Shown: positions 12,540 through 22,146 of the stretch, in pieces
Layout of the letters: each line of letters starts with the position of its first letter
Position numbering within the stretch: the stretch's first letter is position 1
Assembly (NCBI RefSeq): GCF_030815855.1
Contig: NZ_JAUSXG010000001.1
Location: 5,828,001-5,892,000, forward strand
From: Variovorax paradoxus
Lineage (GTDB): Bacteria; Pseudomonadota; Gammaproteobacteria; Burkholderiales; Burkholderiaceae_C
DNA length: 64,000 nucleotides
Direction: 5' to 3'
Program-made: the position numbers and the translations under genes
The notes under the pieces: generated by a model
What the model saw: only the letters and a program-made list of their open reading frames with translations
What the model was told of the DNA's origin: nothing
The model's database searches: none

Positions 12540-13064
12540 ATGAAGATTCGCCCATCCGCCATTGCCGTCTTCATGTGGGCCGGCGCGGCCGCCATGCCCG
12601 CCCTGGCCATCGACTATCCCGCGCGCAAGCCCGGCCTGTGGGAAATCCACACCGGCGACGGCACCGCCGCCAAGGGCGCGAGCCAAACCATCCAGCAGTG
12701 CATCGACGCGGCCAGCGACAAGGCGCTGCGCGACATGGGCCAGGGCATGGGCAAGGACACCTGCACGAAACAGGAGCTGCGCAATGAAGGCGGCAAGCTG
12801 GTCGTCGATTCGGTCTGCGGGATCGGCCCTACCACCGCCACTTCGCATGCCGTGATGAGCGGCGACTTCAGCTCGGCCTACCGCATGGAAAGCAAGTCGA
12901 CCTACAGCCCGCCACTGATGGGCCGAACCGAAGGCTCGGCCGTCATCGAGGCCAGATGGGTCGGCCCCTGCAAGGCCGGGCAGAAACCGGGCGACATGAT
13001 CATGTCCAACGGCATGAAGATGAACGTGCTCGACGTGATGGGCGGGCACAAGAGCAAGAAGTAG
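12540..13064 (+). CDS. DUF3617-type periplasmic protein
   Basis: This 174-residue protein has a signal peptide (cleavage after MPALA) and the pattern of the DUF3617 family: RKPGLWEIHTGDG at the start of the mature protein, four Cys residues (QQCIDA, DTCTKQ, SVCGIG, GPCKAG), and a C-terminal beta-rich part. It is predicted to be periplasmic with two disulphides. Function unknown. It stands alone between the PAP2 gene and the DNA repair cluster. Confidence 0.82.
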   Translation: MKIRPSAIAVFMWAGAAAMPALAIDYPARKPGLWEIHTGDGTAAKGASQTIQQCIDAASDKALRDMGQGMGKDTCTKQELRNEGGKLVVDSVCGIGPTTATSHAVMSGDFSSAYRMESKSTYSPPLMGRTEGSAVIEARWVGPCKAGQKPGDMIMSNGMKMNVLDVMGGHKSKK

Positions 13065-13135
13065 GCGCCGGCCCACAGCGCTTCGCGGCCCGCGTTCGGC
13101 GACGCGGCGGCGCGCCAGCGCCTACGATGCGGGCC

Positions 13136-14260
13136 ATGGCCGCGAAGGAAGAAGATCTCGTCGTCGCTCGCCCCGAGGGGCTGTATTGCCCGCCGGGCGA
13201 TTTCTACATCGACCCCTGGCGGCTGGTGGCGCGCGCCGTCATCACGCACGCCCATTCGGACCACGCGCGCGCGGGCCATGCGCACTACCTGGCGCATGCC
13301 GACAGCGCCGGCACGCTGCGCACCCGCCTCGGCAGCGACATCGCGCTGCAGACGCTCGGCTACGGCGAAGCCATCGACCATCACGGCGTACGCGTCTCGC
13401 TGCATCCGGCCGGCCATGTGCTGGGCTCGGCCCAGGTTCGCCTTGAACACGGCGGGCGCGTGTGGGTTGCGTCTGGCGACTACAAGACCGAGCCCGATGG
13501 CACCTGCACGCCCTTCGAGCCCGTGCCGTGCGACACCTTCATCACCGAGTCGACCTTCGGCCTGCCGATCTACCGCTGGCCTACGCAGACCGTGCTGTTC
13601 AGGGAGATCGATGCGTGGTGGCGCGCCAACGCGGAGGCCGGCCGCGCGTCGGTGCTGTTCTGCTACGCCTTCGGCAAGGCGCAGCGCATCCTGCATGGCG
13701 TGGATGCATCGATCGGCCCGATCGTCGTGCATGGCGCGGTCGAGCCGCTCAACGCCGTCTACCGTGCCGCGGGCGTGGCGCTGCCGGAGACGCTGCGCGT
13801 TACCGACCCGGGCGTCGATGCGGCGCTGCTGAAGCGCGCGCTGGTGCTTGCGCCGCCGTCCGCGCAGGGCACGCCATGGATGCGCCGCTTCGGCAACTAT
13901 GCCGATGCCTTCGCGAGCGGTTGGATGCAGTTGCGCGGCACGCGCCGGCGCCGCGGCGTGGACCGCGGCTTCGTCATGTCGGACCACGCCGATTGGCCGG
14001 GCTTGCAGCAGGCGATTGCGGGCACGGGCGCCAGCCGGGTGTTCGTCACCCACGGCAGCGTGGCGGTGATGGTGCGCTGGCTGACCGAGAGCGGGCTGGA
14101 GGCGCAGGGCTTCAAGACCGAATACGGCGATGAAGATGACGAGCAAACTCCCTCCCCTTCCGGGGGAGAGTTGGGGAGGGAGCAAGCGGCGCTCGATGCG
14201 GACGCTGTCGGCCCCCATCCCGGCCTTCCCCCGGAAGGGGAAGGAGCAACAACGCGATGA
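13136..14260 (+). CDS. Ligase-associated MBL-fold DNA exonuclease
   Basis: This 374-residue metallo-beta-lactamase/beta-CASP-like nuclease is of the ligase-associated type. Metal-binding motifs are THAHSDHARAG (about residue 36), HPAGHVLGSAQ, SGDYKTE and, near the end, SDHADW and VTHGS. The start at 13136 (MAAKEED) or 13127 (MRAMAAKEED) cannot be resolved. Its stop overlaps the ligase start by 4 bp. The last ~35 codons (from EDDEQTPSPSGG) are encoded by a family B repeat, so this gene has acquired an unusual C-terminal tail rich in Gly, Pro and Glu. Confidence 0.92.
   Translation: MAAKEEDLVVARPEGLYCPPGDFYIDPWRLVARAVITHAHSDHARAGHAHYLAHADSAGTLRTRLGSDIALQTLGYGEAIDHHGVRVSLHPAGHVLGSAQVRLEHGGRVWVASGDYKTEPDGTCTPFEPVPCDTFITESTFGLPIYRWPTQTVLFREIDAWWRANAEAGRASVLFCYAFGKAQRILHGVDASIGPIVVHGAVEPLNAVYRAAGVALPETLRVTDPGVDAALLKRALVLAPPSAQGTPWMRRFGNYADAFASGWMQLRGTRRRRGVDRGFVMSDHADWPGLQQAIAGTGASRVFVTHGSVAVMVRWLTESGLEAQGFKTEYGDEDDEQTPSPSGGELGREQAALDADAVGPHPGLPPEGEGATTR
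14149..14248. repeat. Family B double-armed palindromic element, copy 2, inside the exonuclease gene end
   Basis: A left arm at 14149-14184 (CTCCCTCCCC...GGGGAGGGAGC) and a right arm at 14211-14247 (GCCCCCATCCC...GGAAGGAGC) complement each other. The copy is translated as the exonuclease C-terminal tail. Its last bases (AAGGAG, 14241-14246) sit 10 nt before the ligase ATG and are the best candidate for the ligase ribosome binding site. Confidence 0.85.
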
Positions 14261-15912
14261 AGGACTTTGCGGCGCTCTACCGCGAGCTCGACGCCAGCAC
14301 CTCGAGTCTCGCCAAGCAGGCCGCGCTGCAGCGCTACCTGCGCGAGGCCGACCCTGCCGATGCGGCGTGGGCCGTGTACTTCCTGGCCGGCGGCAAGCCG
14401 CGCCAGCTGGTGCCCACCAAGCTGCTGCGCCTGCTCGCGCAGGAGGCGGCGGGCCTTCCCGAATGGCTGTTCGACGAAAGCTACGAGGCGGTCGGCGATC
14501 TCGCGGAGACCATCGCGCTGCTGTTGCCGCCGCCCACCGAGGCGCACGACCTCGGCTTGGCGCGCTGGGTCGAAGAACATCTGCTGCCGCTGCGCGAAGC
14601 CGGCAAGACGGCGCCCGATGAGCTGCCCGCGCGGCTGCGCGCACAGTGGCGCCAACTCGCGGCCGAAGAGCGGCTGGTGTACTTCAAGCTCATTACCGGC
14701 GCGTTTCGCGTGGGCGTGTCGAAGCTGCAGGTCACGCAGGCGCTCGCGGCAGTGGGCGGCATCGACCCCAAGCGCGTGGCGCAGCGGCTCATGGGCTACA
14801 CCCACATCGGCGGCCGCCCGCGCGCGGAAGACTATCGCGCGCTGATCGCACCGGAGTCGGGCGCGGAACAGGTCCAGAAGACCAGCGGACAGCCGTATCC
14901 GTTCTTTCTCGCGCATGCGTTCAACCTGCCGCTCGAGCAATTCGATGCCGCCCTGGGCCCGCCGGCCGACTGGATCGTCGAATGGAAGTGGGACGGCATC
15001 CGCGCGCAGCTGGTGAAGCGCGCGGGTGCGGTCTGGCTGTGGTCGCGCGGCGAAGAGCTGGTGACCGAGCGCTTCCCCGAACTTGCCGTGCTCGGCGAGG
15101 CGCTGCCCGACGGCACGGTGCTCGACGGCGAGATTGCCGTCTGGCGCGAAGACCGGGTGCAGCCCTTTGCGGAACTGCAGAAGCGCATCGGCCGCAAGAC
15201 CCTGGGCGCCAAGCTGCTGCGCGACATTCCCGTGGTGCTGCTGGCCTACGACATCCTCGAATGGGAAGGGCGCGACCTGCGTGCGCTGCCGCAGTGGGAA
15301 CGCCGCGCGCTGCTCGACGAGCTCGTCACGCGCATGCAGCATCCCTCGCTGCTGCCGAGCCCGATGCTCACCGGCATCGCGTGGAGCGACCTGGCGCGCC
15401 AGCGCGAAGCGGCGCGCAGCATGGGCGTGGAGGGCATGATGCTCAAGCGCCGCGACGCGCAGTACGGCGTGGGCCGTACCAAGGACGTGGGCGTGTGGTG
15501 GAAGTGGAAGATCGACCCGCTCAGCATCGACGCCGTGCTCATCTATGCGCAGCGCGGCCACGGCCGGCGCGCGAGCCTCTACAGCGACTACACCTTCGCC
15601 GTGTGGGACGGCCCGCCCGAACAGGACGGCCGCAAGCTCGTGCCCTTTGCCAAGGCCTATTCGGGCCTGACCGATGCGGAGATGGCGCGCGTGGACGCCA
15701 TCGTCCGCAAGACCACGGTCGAGAGCTTCGGCCCGGTGCGCAGCGTGGAGCCGACGCTGGTGTTCGAACTCGGCTTCGAGGGCATCGCGCGCAGCACGCG
15801 CCACAAGAGCGGTATCGCGGTGCGCTTTCCGCGCATGCTGCGCTGGCGCGAGGACAAGCCGGTGGCGGAGGCCGACACCTTGCAGACGCTCGCTGCGTTG
15901 TTACCCCCATGA
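14257..15912 (+). CDS. ATP-dependent DNA ligase (bacterial accessory type)
   Basis: This 551-residue ATP-dependent ligase seals DNA nicks, in addition to the essential NAD-dependent ligase expected elsewhere in the genome. The N-terminal DNA-binding domain (residues ~1-200) is followed by the adenylation motif [10 protein letters not shown] with the catalytic Lys (about residue 247), then motif III ([14 protein letters not shown]), motif IV (LDGEIAVW), motif V ([10 protein letters not shown]...WWKWK) and an OB domain. ATGA overlaps with both neighbours show tight coupling to the exonuclease and helicase. The domain order matches ligases of the ligase-associated repair cluster. Confidence 0.95.
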   Translation: MKDFAALYRELDASTSSLAKQAALQRYLREADPADAAWAVYFLAGGKPRQLVPTKLLRLLAQEAAGLPEWLFDESYEAVGDLAETIALLLPPPTEAHDLGLARWVEEHLLPLREAGKTAPDELPARLRAQWRQLAAEERLVYFKLITGAFRVGVSKLQVTQALAAVGGIDPKRVAQRLMGYTHIGGRPRAEDYRALIAPESGAEQVQKTSGQPYPFFLAHAFNLPLEQFDAALGPPADWIVEWKWDGIRAQLVKRAGAVWLWSRGEELVTERFPELAVLGEALPDGTVLDGEIAVWREDRVQPFAELQKRIGRKTLGAKLLRDIPVVLLAYDILEWEGRDLRALPQWERRALLDELVTRMQHPSLLPSPMLTGIAWSDLARQREAARSMGVEGMMLKRRDAQYGVGRTKDVGVWWKWKIDPLSIDAVLIYAQRGHGRRASLYSDYTFAVWDGPPEQDGRKLVPFAKAYSGLTDAEMARVDAIVRKTTVESFGPVRSVEPTLVFELGFEGIARSTRHKSGIAVRFPRMLRWREDKPVAEADTLQTLAALLPP

Positions 15913-18686
15913 CCGAACCGGCGGACCCCGAATTTCTCCCTCCCCTCCCGGGGGAGGGCCGGGGTGGGGGCAAGCGGCGCATCAAGGATCAGCCGCCTCT
16001 CGAAGGCCGCGAGCCCCCATCCCAGCCTTCCCCCGGAAGGGGAAGGAGCAAGGCCGCCGTCAAGGCGGCGCTCGACGCGTGGTTCGCCGCACGCGGCTGG
16101 AAGCCTTTCAAATTCCAGCGCGACATGTGGAAGGCCATTGCCGAAGGAAAGTCCGGCCTGCTGCATGCGACCACCGGCGCGGGCAAGACCTACGCGGTGT
16201 GGCTTGGCGCGCTGCAGGCGTTCTCTACTGCGGCACCGCCGCCTTCACGCACCGGAAAGACCACGCCGCCGCCGCTCACGGTGCTGTGGATCACGCCCAT
16301 GCGCGCGTTGGCCGCCGACACCTTGCGCGCCCTGCAGCAGGCACTCGATGCGCTGGAAACTCAGGGCGCCGGCGTGCACCGCTGGAGCGCCGGCGCGCGC
16401 AGCGGCGACACCACATCGGCCGAACGCAGCGCACAGAACGAGCGGCTGCCCACCGTGCTCGTCACCACGCCCGAGAGCCTGTCGCTGCTGCTCGCGCGCG
16501 CCGATGCGAGCGAGGTGCTGGGCCGCGTCAAGATGGTCGTGGTCGATGAATGGCACGAACTGCTCGGCAACAAGCGCGGCGTGCAGGTGCAGCTGGCGCT
16601 CGCGCGGCTCAGGCGCTGGAATGCGGGGCTCGCAGTGTGGGGCATGTCGGCCACGCTGGGGAACCTGCAGGAGGCCATGCGTGCATTGCTCGGACATGCC
16701 GGCCAGGAAGAAGGCGTGCTGGTGCAGGGCGCGGTGCCCAAGAAACTGGTCGTCGATTCGTTGCTGCCCGGCCGCGCCGAGCGCTTTCCGTGGGGCGGCC
16801 ACCTGGGCCTCACGATGCTGCCGCAGGTGCTCGAGGAGATCGCCGCCAGCAGCACCACGCTGGTATTCACCAACACGCGCTCGCAGGCCGAGATCTGGTA
16901 CCAGGCGATGCTCGAGGCGCGGCCCGAATGGGCGGGCGTCATCGCGCTGCATCACGGCTCGCTCGACCGCGCGGTGCGCGAATGGGTCGAGCTCGGCTTG
17001 AAGAGCGGGGAGCTCAAGGCGGTGGTCTGCACATCCAGCCTCGATCTTGGCGTTGACTTCCTGCCGGTCGAGCGCGTGCTGCAGATCGGCTCGCCCAAGG
17101 GCGTGGCGCGGCTGCTGCAGCGCGCGGGTCGCTCGGGCCATGCGCCGGGCCGGCCGTCGCGCATCACGCTCGTGCCCACGCACAGCATCGAGATGGTCGA
17201 GGGCGCTGCCGCGCGCGCGGCCATCGCGGCCGGCCACATCGAGGCGCGCCACACGCCGGTGCAGCCGCTCGATGTGCTGGTGCAGCATCTCGTCACGGTA
17301 GCGCTCGGCGGCGGCTTCGTGCCCGACGACCTGTATGCGGAAGTGCGCGGCACTGCTGCTTATGCGCAGCTGTCGCGGGAGAGCTGGGAATGGTGCCTGT
17401 CCTTCGTGTCACAGGGCGGCCCTTCGCTGGCCGCGTACCCGGACTACCGCCGCGCGGTGCCCGATGCACAAGGCGTCTGGCGCGTGCTGGACGCGCGGCT
17501 CGCGCGGCGACACCGCATGAACATCGGCACCATCGTGAGCGACGCCAGCATGGCGGTGCAGTACATGGGCGGCGCAAAGATCGGCAGCGTGGAAGAAGGC
17601 TTCGTCGCGCGCATGAAGCCCGGCGACTGCTTTCTGTTCGGCGGCCGGCTGCTTGAGCTCGTGCGCATCCACGACATGACGGCCTGGGTGCGGCGCGCCA
17701 CCGGCAAGCGCGCCGCGGTGCCGCGCTGGAACGGTGGGCGCATGCCGCTGTCGACCACGCTGGCCGATGCCGTGGTGCAGCAGCTTGCGCTCGCTGGGGA
17801 GGGGCGCTATGAATCACCCGAACTGCAGTGCGTGCGGCCGCTGCTCGAAATCCAGCAGCAATGGTCGGCCCTGCCTACGCCGCAGACCCTGCTGGCCGAA
17901 ACGCTCACCACGCGCGAAGGCTCGCACCTGTTTCTCTATCCCTTCGCGGGGCGGCATGTGCACATGGGGCTTGCCAGCCTCTTGGCTTGGCGCGTGGCGC
18001 AGCACGATGCGCGCACCTTCTCCATTGCCGTGAACGACTACGGTTTCGAACTGCTGAGTGCCCTGCCGGTCGATTGGTCAGCGCTGCTGCCGCAGGTGCT
18101 GCGCCTGCCGCAAGGCGACGATGCGCATGCCGAGCTGCTGCACGAGGTGCTGGCTTCGCTCAATGCGGGCGAACTCGCGCAGCGCCGCTTTCGGGAAATT
18201 GCGCGCGTCTCGGGCCTGATCTTCCAGGGCTACCCCGGCGAGAAGCGCAGCAGCAGGCAGCTTCAGGCTTCGTCGTCGCTGTTCTGGGAGGTGTTCCGCA
18301 AGTACGACCCGGCCAACAAGCTGCTGCTGCAGGCCGAGCAGGAGCTGCTCGCGCAGGAGCTCGAGATCGGCCGCCTGCGCGCCAGCCTCGGGCGCATGGC
18401 GACCCAGCAGCTGGTGCTGAAGCCGCTCGAGCGGCCGACGCCGTTCGCATTTCCGCTCATGGTCGAACTGTTCCGCGAGAAGTTGTCGAACGAGAACGTG
18501 GCCGATCGCATCGCGCGCATGGTCGAGCAGCTTGAAAAAGCGGCGGGCGGCGTGGTCACGGCCGGAGGCGTCGAGCGCGTGAAGGGCACGCTGGCGTTCG
18601 GGCAGGAAGGGCCGGGCAAGCCGCCCGCGCCACAGCGTCAGCGCAGGCCGCCGTCGCGGCGCTCCAGACCCTTGCCGCCGCTGTGA
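15909..18686 (+). CDS. Ligase-associated Lhr-type DEXH-box DNA helicase
   Basis: This 925-residue superfamily 2 helicase has Walker A (TTGAGKTYA, about residue 92), motif II DEWH, motif III MSATLGN, motif [12 protein letters not shown], motif [11 protein letters not shown] and motif [14 protein letters not shown] long C-terminal Lhr-specific region follows, ending in a basic tail. The start at 15909 overlaps the ligase stop (ATGA). The reading frame is open far upstream inside the ligase, but that is a high-GC shadow. Residues ~10-47 come from a family B repeat and form a Gly/Pro-rich segment before the helicase core. Known relatives act in DNA repair. Confidence 0.94.
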   Translation: MTEPADPEFLPPLPGEGRGGGKRRIKDQPPLEGREPPSQPSPGRGRSKAAVKAALDAWFAARGWKPFKFQRDMWKAIAEGKSGLLHATTGAGKTYAVWLGALQAFSTAAPPPSRTGKTTPPPLTVLWITPMRALAADTLRALQQALDALETQGAGVHRWSAGARSGDTTSAERSAQNERLPTVLVTTPESLSLLLARADASEVLGRVKMVVVDEWHELLGNKRGVQVQLALARLRRWNAGLAVWGMSATLGNLQEAMRALLGHAGQEEGVLVQGAVPKKLVVDSLLPGRAERFPWGGHLGLTMLPQVLEEIAASSTTLVFTNTRSQAEIWYQAMLEARPEWAGVIALHHGSLDRAVREWVELGLKSGELKAVVCTSSLDLGVDFLPVERVLQIGSPKGVARLLQRAGRSGHAPGRPSRITLVPTHSIEMVEGAAARAAIAAGHIEARHTPVQPLDVLVQHLVTVALGGGFVPDDLYAEVRGTAAYAQLSRESWEWCLSFVSQGGPSLAAYPDYRRAVPDAQGVWRVLDARLARRHRMNIGTIVSDASMAVQYMGGAKIGSVEEGFVARMKPGDCFLFGGRLLELVRIHDMTAWVRRATGKRAAVPRWNGGRMPLSTTLADAVVQQLALAGEGRYESPELQCVRPLLEIQQQWSALPTPQTLLAETLTTREGSHLFLYPFAGRHVHMGLASLLAWRVAQHDARTFSIAVNDYGFELLSALPVDWSALLPQVLRLPQGDDAHAELLHEVLASLNAGELAQRRFREIARVSGLIFQGYPGEKRSSRQLQASSSLFWEVFRKYDPANKLLLQAEQELLAQELEIGRLRASLGRMATQQLVLKPLERPTPFAFPLMVELFREKLSNENVADRIARMVEQLEKAAGGVVTAGGVERVKGTLAFGQEGPGKPPAPQRQRRPPSRRSRPLPPL
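15936..16049. repeat. Family B double-armed palindromic element, copy 3, inside the helicase gene
   Basis: CTCCCTCCCC...GGTGGGGGC at the left and GCCCCCATCCC...GGAAGGAGC at the right are complementary arms with 40 bp between. The copy begins about 27 bp into the helicase reading frame and is fully translated in frame (as [11 protein letters not shown] and later [11 protein letters not shown]). Alternatively the true helicase start could lie downstream, using the terminal GGAAGGAG as its ribosome binding site, but no ATG or GTG follows at a suitable distance. Confidence 0.85.
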
Positions 18687-18696
18687 GCCGTTCAGT

Positions 18697-19146
18697 TCAA
18701 CCCGCGCCGTTCGCCTTGACCCAGCGCACGATGTCCGCCGCGCCCATGGCACCCGCTTGCCGCGCCACCTCGCGGCCGCCGCGAAACAGCGCCAGTGTCG
18801 GAATGCTGCGGATGTTGAAGCGCGCGCCCAGCGTCGACACTACCTCGGTGTCGACTTTTGCCAGCCGCACCCGCGGTTCGAGCTGGGCCGCGGCCTGTTC
18901 GTAGCCGGGAGCCATCTGGCGGCACGGGCCGCACCAGGGCGCCCAGAAGTCCACCAGCACCGGAATTTCGTTGCGTGCGATGTGGCGGTCGAAGGTTTTT
19001 TCGTCCGGCAGCGCGGTCGAATGGCCGGCGAAGAGCGGGCGATGGCAACTGCCGCAGTCGGGCGCACTGCCCAGCTGTGCCGCGCGCACGCGGTTGGTCG
19101 TGTGGCAGTGCGGACAGACGATGTGCAGCGAAGGCGTTTCGGTCAT
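18697..19146 (-). CDS. trxC: Thioredoxin 2 (TrxC) with N-terminal zinc site
   Basis: This 149-residue thioredoxin has an N-terminal zinc-binding motif pair (CPHC at residue ~11 and CGSC at ~31), the feature that separates TrxC from TrxA, then the thioredoxin fold with active site FWAPWCGPCRQM and the cis-Pro loop RSIPTLALF. It reduces cytoplasmic protein disulphides and is often induced by oxidative stress. It lies on the minus strand, ending 10 bp from the helicase stop and starting 79 bp from the divergent metallophosphoesterase gene. It thus interrupts the ligase-associated cluster. Confidence 0.96.
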   Translation of the reverse strand: MTETPSLHIVCPHCHTTNRVRAAQLGSAPDCGSCHRPLFAGHSTALPDEKTFDRHIARNEIPVLVDFWAPWCGPCRQMAPGYEQAAAQLEPRVRLAKVDTEVVSTLGARFNIRSIPTLALFRGGREVARQAGAMGAADIVRWVKANGAG

Positions 19147-19225
19147 TCCGAAGAACTGGGGTTCGCGGGGTGAATTGCAAGTGACGGCCGCCGGTGCTCA
19201 CCGGCTTTTGCGACACTTGTTACCC

Positions 19226-19909
19226 GTGACTTCTCCGCATCTTTCCGCATCGGCCCTGCCGGTCCAATGGGCCGGCGAGTTGCTGCATTTGCTGCCCGAA
19301 CGCGCCATCTGGTGGCCGGCGGGCGGTGTGCTGTTCATTGCCGATCTGCATATCGGCAAAGCCGCGACCTACCGCGCGCTGGGGCAGCCGGTGCCGGGCG
19401 GCACCACGCAGCAGAACCTGGCGCGGGTCGATGTGCTGATTGCGGCACATGCACCGCAACGCATCGTGTTTCTTGGTGACTTCCTGCATGCGGCGCAGGC
19501 GCGCACGCCGCAGGTGCTGGCCGCGCTCGCCGACTGGCGCGCCGCGCACGAAGCCGTCGGCATGACGCTGGTGCGCGGCAATCACGACAGCCGCGCGGGT
19601 GACCCACCTGTGGCTCTCGGCATTGATGTGGTCGACGAGCCGTACCTGCTCGGCCCTTTCGCCTGCTGCCACCATCCGCAGACGCATGCCACGCATTTCG
19701 TGCTCGCCGGGCACCTGCATCCGGTGTGCAGGCTCTATGGACCGGGACGCGACAGTGTGCGGCTGCCGTGTTTCGTGAGCGATGGCCAGCAGGCCGTGCT
19801 GCCGGCCTTCGGCGAGTTCACTGGCGGTTGGTTGATGGAGCGGGCGGCGGGGAGGCGTTTCTACGCGTTAGGCGGCGAGACCGTGTGGGCGTTGCCGGCA
19901 TCGGATTGA
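19226..19909 (+). CDS. Ligase-associated DNA repair metallophosphoesterase (PdeM-like)
   Basis: This 227-residue calcineurin-like phosphoesterase has the motifs ADLHIGKA, LGDFLHA, RGNHDSR and AGHLHPV, which provide the two-metal site. It matches the small phosphoesterase that accompanies the ligase, exonuclease and helicase in many proteobacteria. A GTG at 19226 (VTSPHLSASALPVQW) is the most plausible start; the frame is open further upstream but overlaps trxC. It shares a 79-bp divergent promoter region with trxC. Confidence 0.9.
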   Translation: MTSPHLSASALPVQWAGELLHLLPERAIWWPAGGVLFIADLHIGKAATYRALGQPVPGGTTQQNLARVDVLIAAHAPQRIVFLGDFLHAAQARTPQVLAALADWRAAHEAVGMTLVRGNHDSRAGDPPVALGIDVVDEPYLLGPFACCHHPQTHATHFVLAGHLHPVCRLYGPGRDSVRLPCFVSDGQQAVLPAFGEFTGGWLMERAAGRRFYALGGETVWALPASD

Positions 19910-19916
19910 GGGTTCG

Positions 19917-20021
19917 GCTCCTTCCCCCGCTGGGGGAAGGTTGGGATGGGGGCAGGCAGAGCGTGCCCAATGCCAACGCCGCTTGCCCCCACCCCGGCCC
20001 TCCCCCGGAAGGGGAGGGAGA
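19917..20021. repeat. Family B double-armed palindromic element, copy 4
   Basis: The left arm starts GCTCCTTCCCCCGCTGGGGG and the right arm ends CCTCCCCCGGAAGGGGAGGG. They are complementary across a ~30-bp centre. It starts 7 bp after the metallophosphoesterase stop and lies before the convergent TPM gene, in the position of a bidirectional terminator. Confidence 0.8.
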
Positions 20022-20031
20022 AAGGCAAACC

Positions 20032-20556
20032 TCAGAGAACGACCGGTGCGTCGGGCAGCTCGTTCGTGTCGGGTTCGTTCTCCGCCAGCGGAAAGTGCTC
20101 GACCAGCAAGGCCGACATTTCTTCCAGCGCCTGCGTGAGCCCGTCCTCGAAGCGGCCTTCGCGGAACGCCGCGCCCATGCGCTGCGCCATCGCGGCCCAC
20201 TCGGCATCGTCGACATGCGCATCGATGCCGCGGTCGGCCACGATCTCGATCGCATGCTCGGCCAACAGCAGATAGATGAGCACGCCGTTGTTGTGCTCGG
20301 TGTCCCACACGCGCAGCTTGCCGAACATCGTGACCGCACGCGCGCGCGCCGAAGCATTCCGTCGCAGATAGGACAAGGGCAGGCCCGCCTCCACGCAGAT
20401 GCGGATCTCGCCGCTGTGGCGCCGCTCGCTCGCGGCCACCCGCGCGGCGAGGCGTTCCATGGCGGCATCGGGCAGCACGCGGCGCACATCCGCCTCGTCC
20501 ATCCATTGGTGGCGCCAGATGCGGCCGAGCCGGGAGAAAAGCGTTGCCGATGCCAT
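20032..20556 (-). CDS. TPM-domain protein, membrane-proximal partner of the gene upstream
   Basis: This 174-residue protein has a TPM domain (residues ~25-140), recognisable from SGEIRICVEAGL, WDTEHNNGVLIYLLLAEHAIEIVADRGI and the acidic C-terminus. No signal peptide is visible. The ATG at 20556 overlaps the end of the upstream TPM gene by 3 bases into its stop region, and GGAG lies 10 nt upstream; an in-frame TTG at 20565 is less likely. It forms an operon lemA-TPM-TPM. TPM proteins are thought to act in membrane protein quality control or as weak phosphatases; the role here is unknown. Confidence 0.85.
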   Translation of the reverse strand: MASATLFSRLGRIWRHQWMDEADVRRVLPDAAMERLAARVAASERRHSGEIRICVEAGLPLSYLRRNASARARAVTMFGKLRVWDTEHNNGVLIYLLLAEHAIEIVADRGIDAHVDDAEWAAMAQRMGAAFREGRFEDGLTQALEEMSALLVEHFPLAENEPDTNELPDAPVVL

Positions 20557-20558
20557 GC

Positions 20559-21488
20559 CTACCAATCTCCCGAGGCGCCGCCGCCCCCGAAATCGCCGCC
20601 GCCGCCGGAGCTGAAGCCTCCACCTCCGCTGCTCCCGCCGCCGCTGCTCCAGCCACCGCCACCGCCACCCCAGCCTCCGAAACCGCCGCCTCCGCCACCA
20701 CCGCCCCGGCGCCCCGGAGCCGACGCAGCCACGGCCGAGAACAGCGACACCATCAGTGCCGCGAGCCCCGCCAGCACCGCGATGACGATGCTGGTGGTGA
20801 TGAAGAATGCAATCACACCGATGCCGCCGCCCATCACGACCGAGCCGAGCTTCTTGCCGACGATCGATCGCACGATGGGCGCTCCGACGAAGACGCCGAT
20901 GAACAGGAAGATCGCAAGGTTTTCCCAGTCGATGCCACTGGAGCCTTCGTCGCTGCCGCTGGAGGGCGCGGGCAGCGCCTCGCCGTCGACCAGCCCGATG
21001 AGCCGGGCCACGGCCGCGTTCAGCCCGCCCGCAAAGTCGTTGTTGCGAAAGCGCGGCTTCATCTCTTCGTCGATGATGCGGATGGCCGCCAGGTCGGGCA
21101 CCGCGCCTTCGAGCGTCTTGGCCACTTCGATGCGCATCTTGCGGTCGTTCTTGGCCACGATCACCAGGATGCCGTCACCGACGTCCTTGCGCCCGATCTT
21201 CCAGGTATTGCCGACGCGGTTGGCGTAGCTTGCAATGTCTTCGGGCTGGGTGGTGGGCACCATCAGCACCACCATCTGCGAGCCCTTGCGCTGCTCGAAA
21301 GCGGCCAGCTTGGCTTCGAGGTCGGCGCGTTGCGCGGCGTCCAGCGTACCGGTTTCGTCGATCACCCGCGCCGTGAGCGCGGGAACCGGCAGCAGGCCCT
21401 GCGCCATCGCCGTTGCCGCAAGACCGGCCCATGCGGTCGCTGCCAGCAGGAGGGCAACCAGCGCACGGCGGATCAGGGCAAGGGCCAT
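20559..21488 (-). CDS. Secreted/membrane TPM-domain protein with Gly-rich tail (YgcG type)
   Basis: This 309-residue protein has a signal peptide (cleavage after TAMAQ), a TPM domain (residues ~35-160; LTARVIDETGTLD, VVLMVPTTQPEDIASYANRV, GDGILVIVAKNDRKMRIEV), two transmembrane helices (~190-210 and ~225-255), and a long low-complexity Gly/Ser/Trp tail ending GASGDW. This is the usual YgcG layout. It lies 12 bp downstream of lemA, a pairing common in proteobacteria. Function is not firmly known. Confidence 0.9.
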   Translation of the reverse strand: MALALIRRALVALLLAATAWAGLAATAMAQGLLPVPALTARVIDETGTLDAAQRADLEAKLAAFEQRKGSQMVVLMVPTTQPEDIASYANRVGNTWKIGRKDVGDGILVIVAKNDRKMRIEVAKTLEGAVPDLAAIRIIDEEMKPRFRNNDFAGGLNAAVARLIGLVDGEALPAPSSGSDEGSSGIDWENLAIFLFIGVFVGAPIVRSIVGKKLGSVVMGGGIGVIAFFITTSIVIAVLAGLAALMVSLFSAVAASAPGRRGGGGGGGGFGGWGGGGGGWSSGGGSSGGGGFSSGGGGDFGGGGASGDW

Positions 21489-21500
21489 CGGGCGGTTGTC

Positions 21501-22100
21501 TTACTTCTTGGGAGCGTTGAAGTCGACCGTCGGCGGCGTCGAGATCTGAGCTTCGTTCTGCACCGAGAAGTTCGGCTTCGGGTCGTAGCTGAAGATCTTG
21601 GCCGTGATGTTGGTCGGGAAGCTGCGCGCCAGCACGTTGTACTCCTGCACGGTCTGGATGTAGCGGTTGCGCGCCACGGTGATGCGGTTCTCGGTGCCTT
21701 CCAGCGTCACGCGCAGGTCGCGGAAGGCCTGGTTGGCCTTCAGCTCCGGGTAGCGCTCCGACACCACCATGAGCCGCGACAGCGCCGACGAGAGCTCGCC
21801 CTGCGCCTGCTGGAACTTGTTGAAGGCCTCGGGGTTGTTCAGCGTCTCGGGCGTCACCTGGATCGACGTGGCCTTGGCCCGCGCCTCGATCACCTTGGTG
21901 AGCGTGTCCTGCTCGAAGCTGGCTTCGCCCTTCACGGTGGCCACGATGTTGGGCACGAGGTCGGCGCGCCGCTGGTACTGGTTGAGCACCTCGCTCCAGG
22001 CCGATTTGCTCGTCTCGTCGAGCGACTGGAACTGGTTGTAGCCGCAGCCGCTCAGCGACAGGACCGCAGCAAGAATCAAGAGCCAGCGTTTCATCATCAT
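21501..22100 (-). CDS. lemA: LemA family lipoprotein
   Basis: This 199-residue LemA protein is anchored at the inner or outer membrane by a lipobox (LSLSGC, Cys ~19). The coiled-coil LemA domain shows the family motif QYQRRADLVPNIVATVKG and ERYPELKANQAF. The start is set at 22100 (MMMKRW): GGAGGT sits 7 nt upstream, whereas the ATG at 22106 is only 1 nt from it. It is the first gene of the lemA-TPM-TPM operon. Confidence 0.95.
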   Translation of the reverse strand: MMMKRWLLILAAVLSLSGCGYNQFQSLDETSKSAWSEVLNQYQRRADLVPNIVATVKGEASFEQDTLTKVIEARAKATSIQVTPETLNNPEAFNKFQQAQGELSSALSRLMVVSERYPELKANQAFRDLRVTLEGTENRITVARNRYIQTVQEYNVLARSFPTNITAKIFSYDPKPNFSVQNEAQISTPPTVDFNAPKK

Positions 22101-22146
22101 TTGCATTACCTCCGCAGAATTGCCGGAAGTTAGCATAGATGGCTCC

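Noticed and set aside
14646..15908. Open frame making the Lhr-type helicase appear over 1,300 residues long
   Set aside because: It overlaps the whole ligase gene, which has clear catalytic motifs. The helicase start coupled to the ligase stop at 15909 is the sensible one.
20569..20760. Proline-rich plus-strand reading frame with runs of PPPP
   Set aside because: It is the antisense shadow of the Gly-rich tail of the TPM-domain protein.
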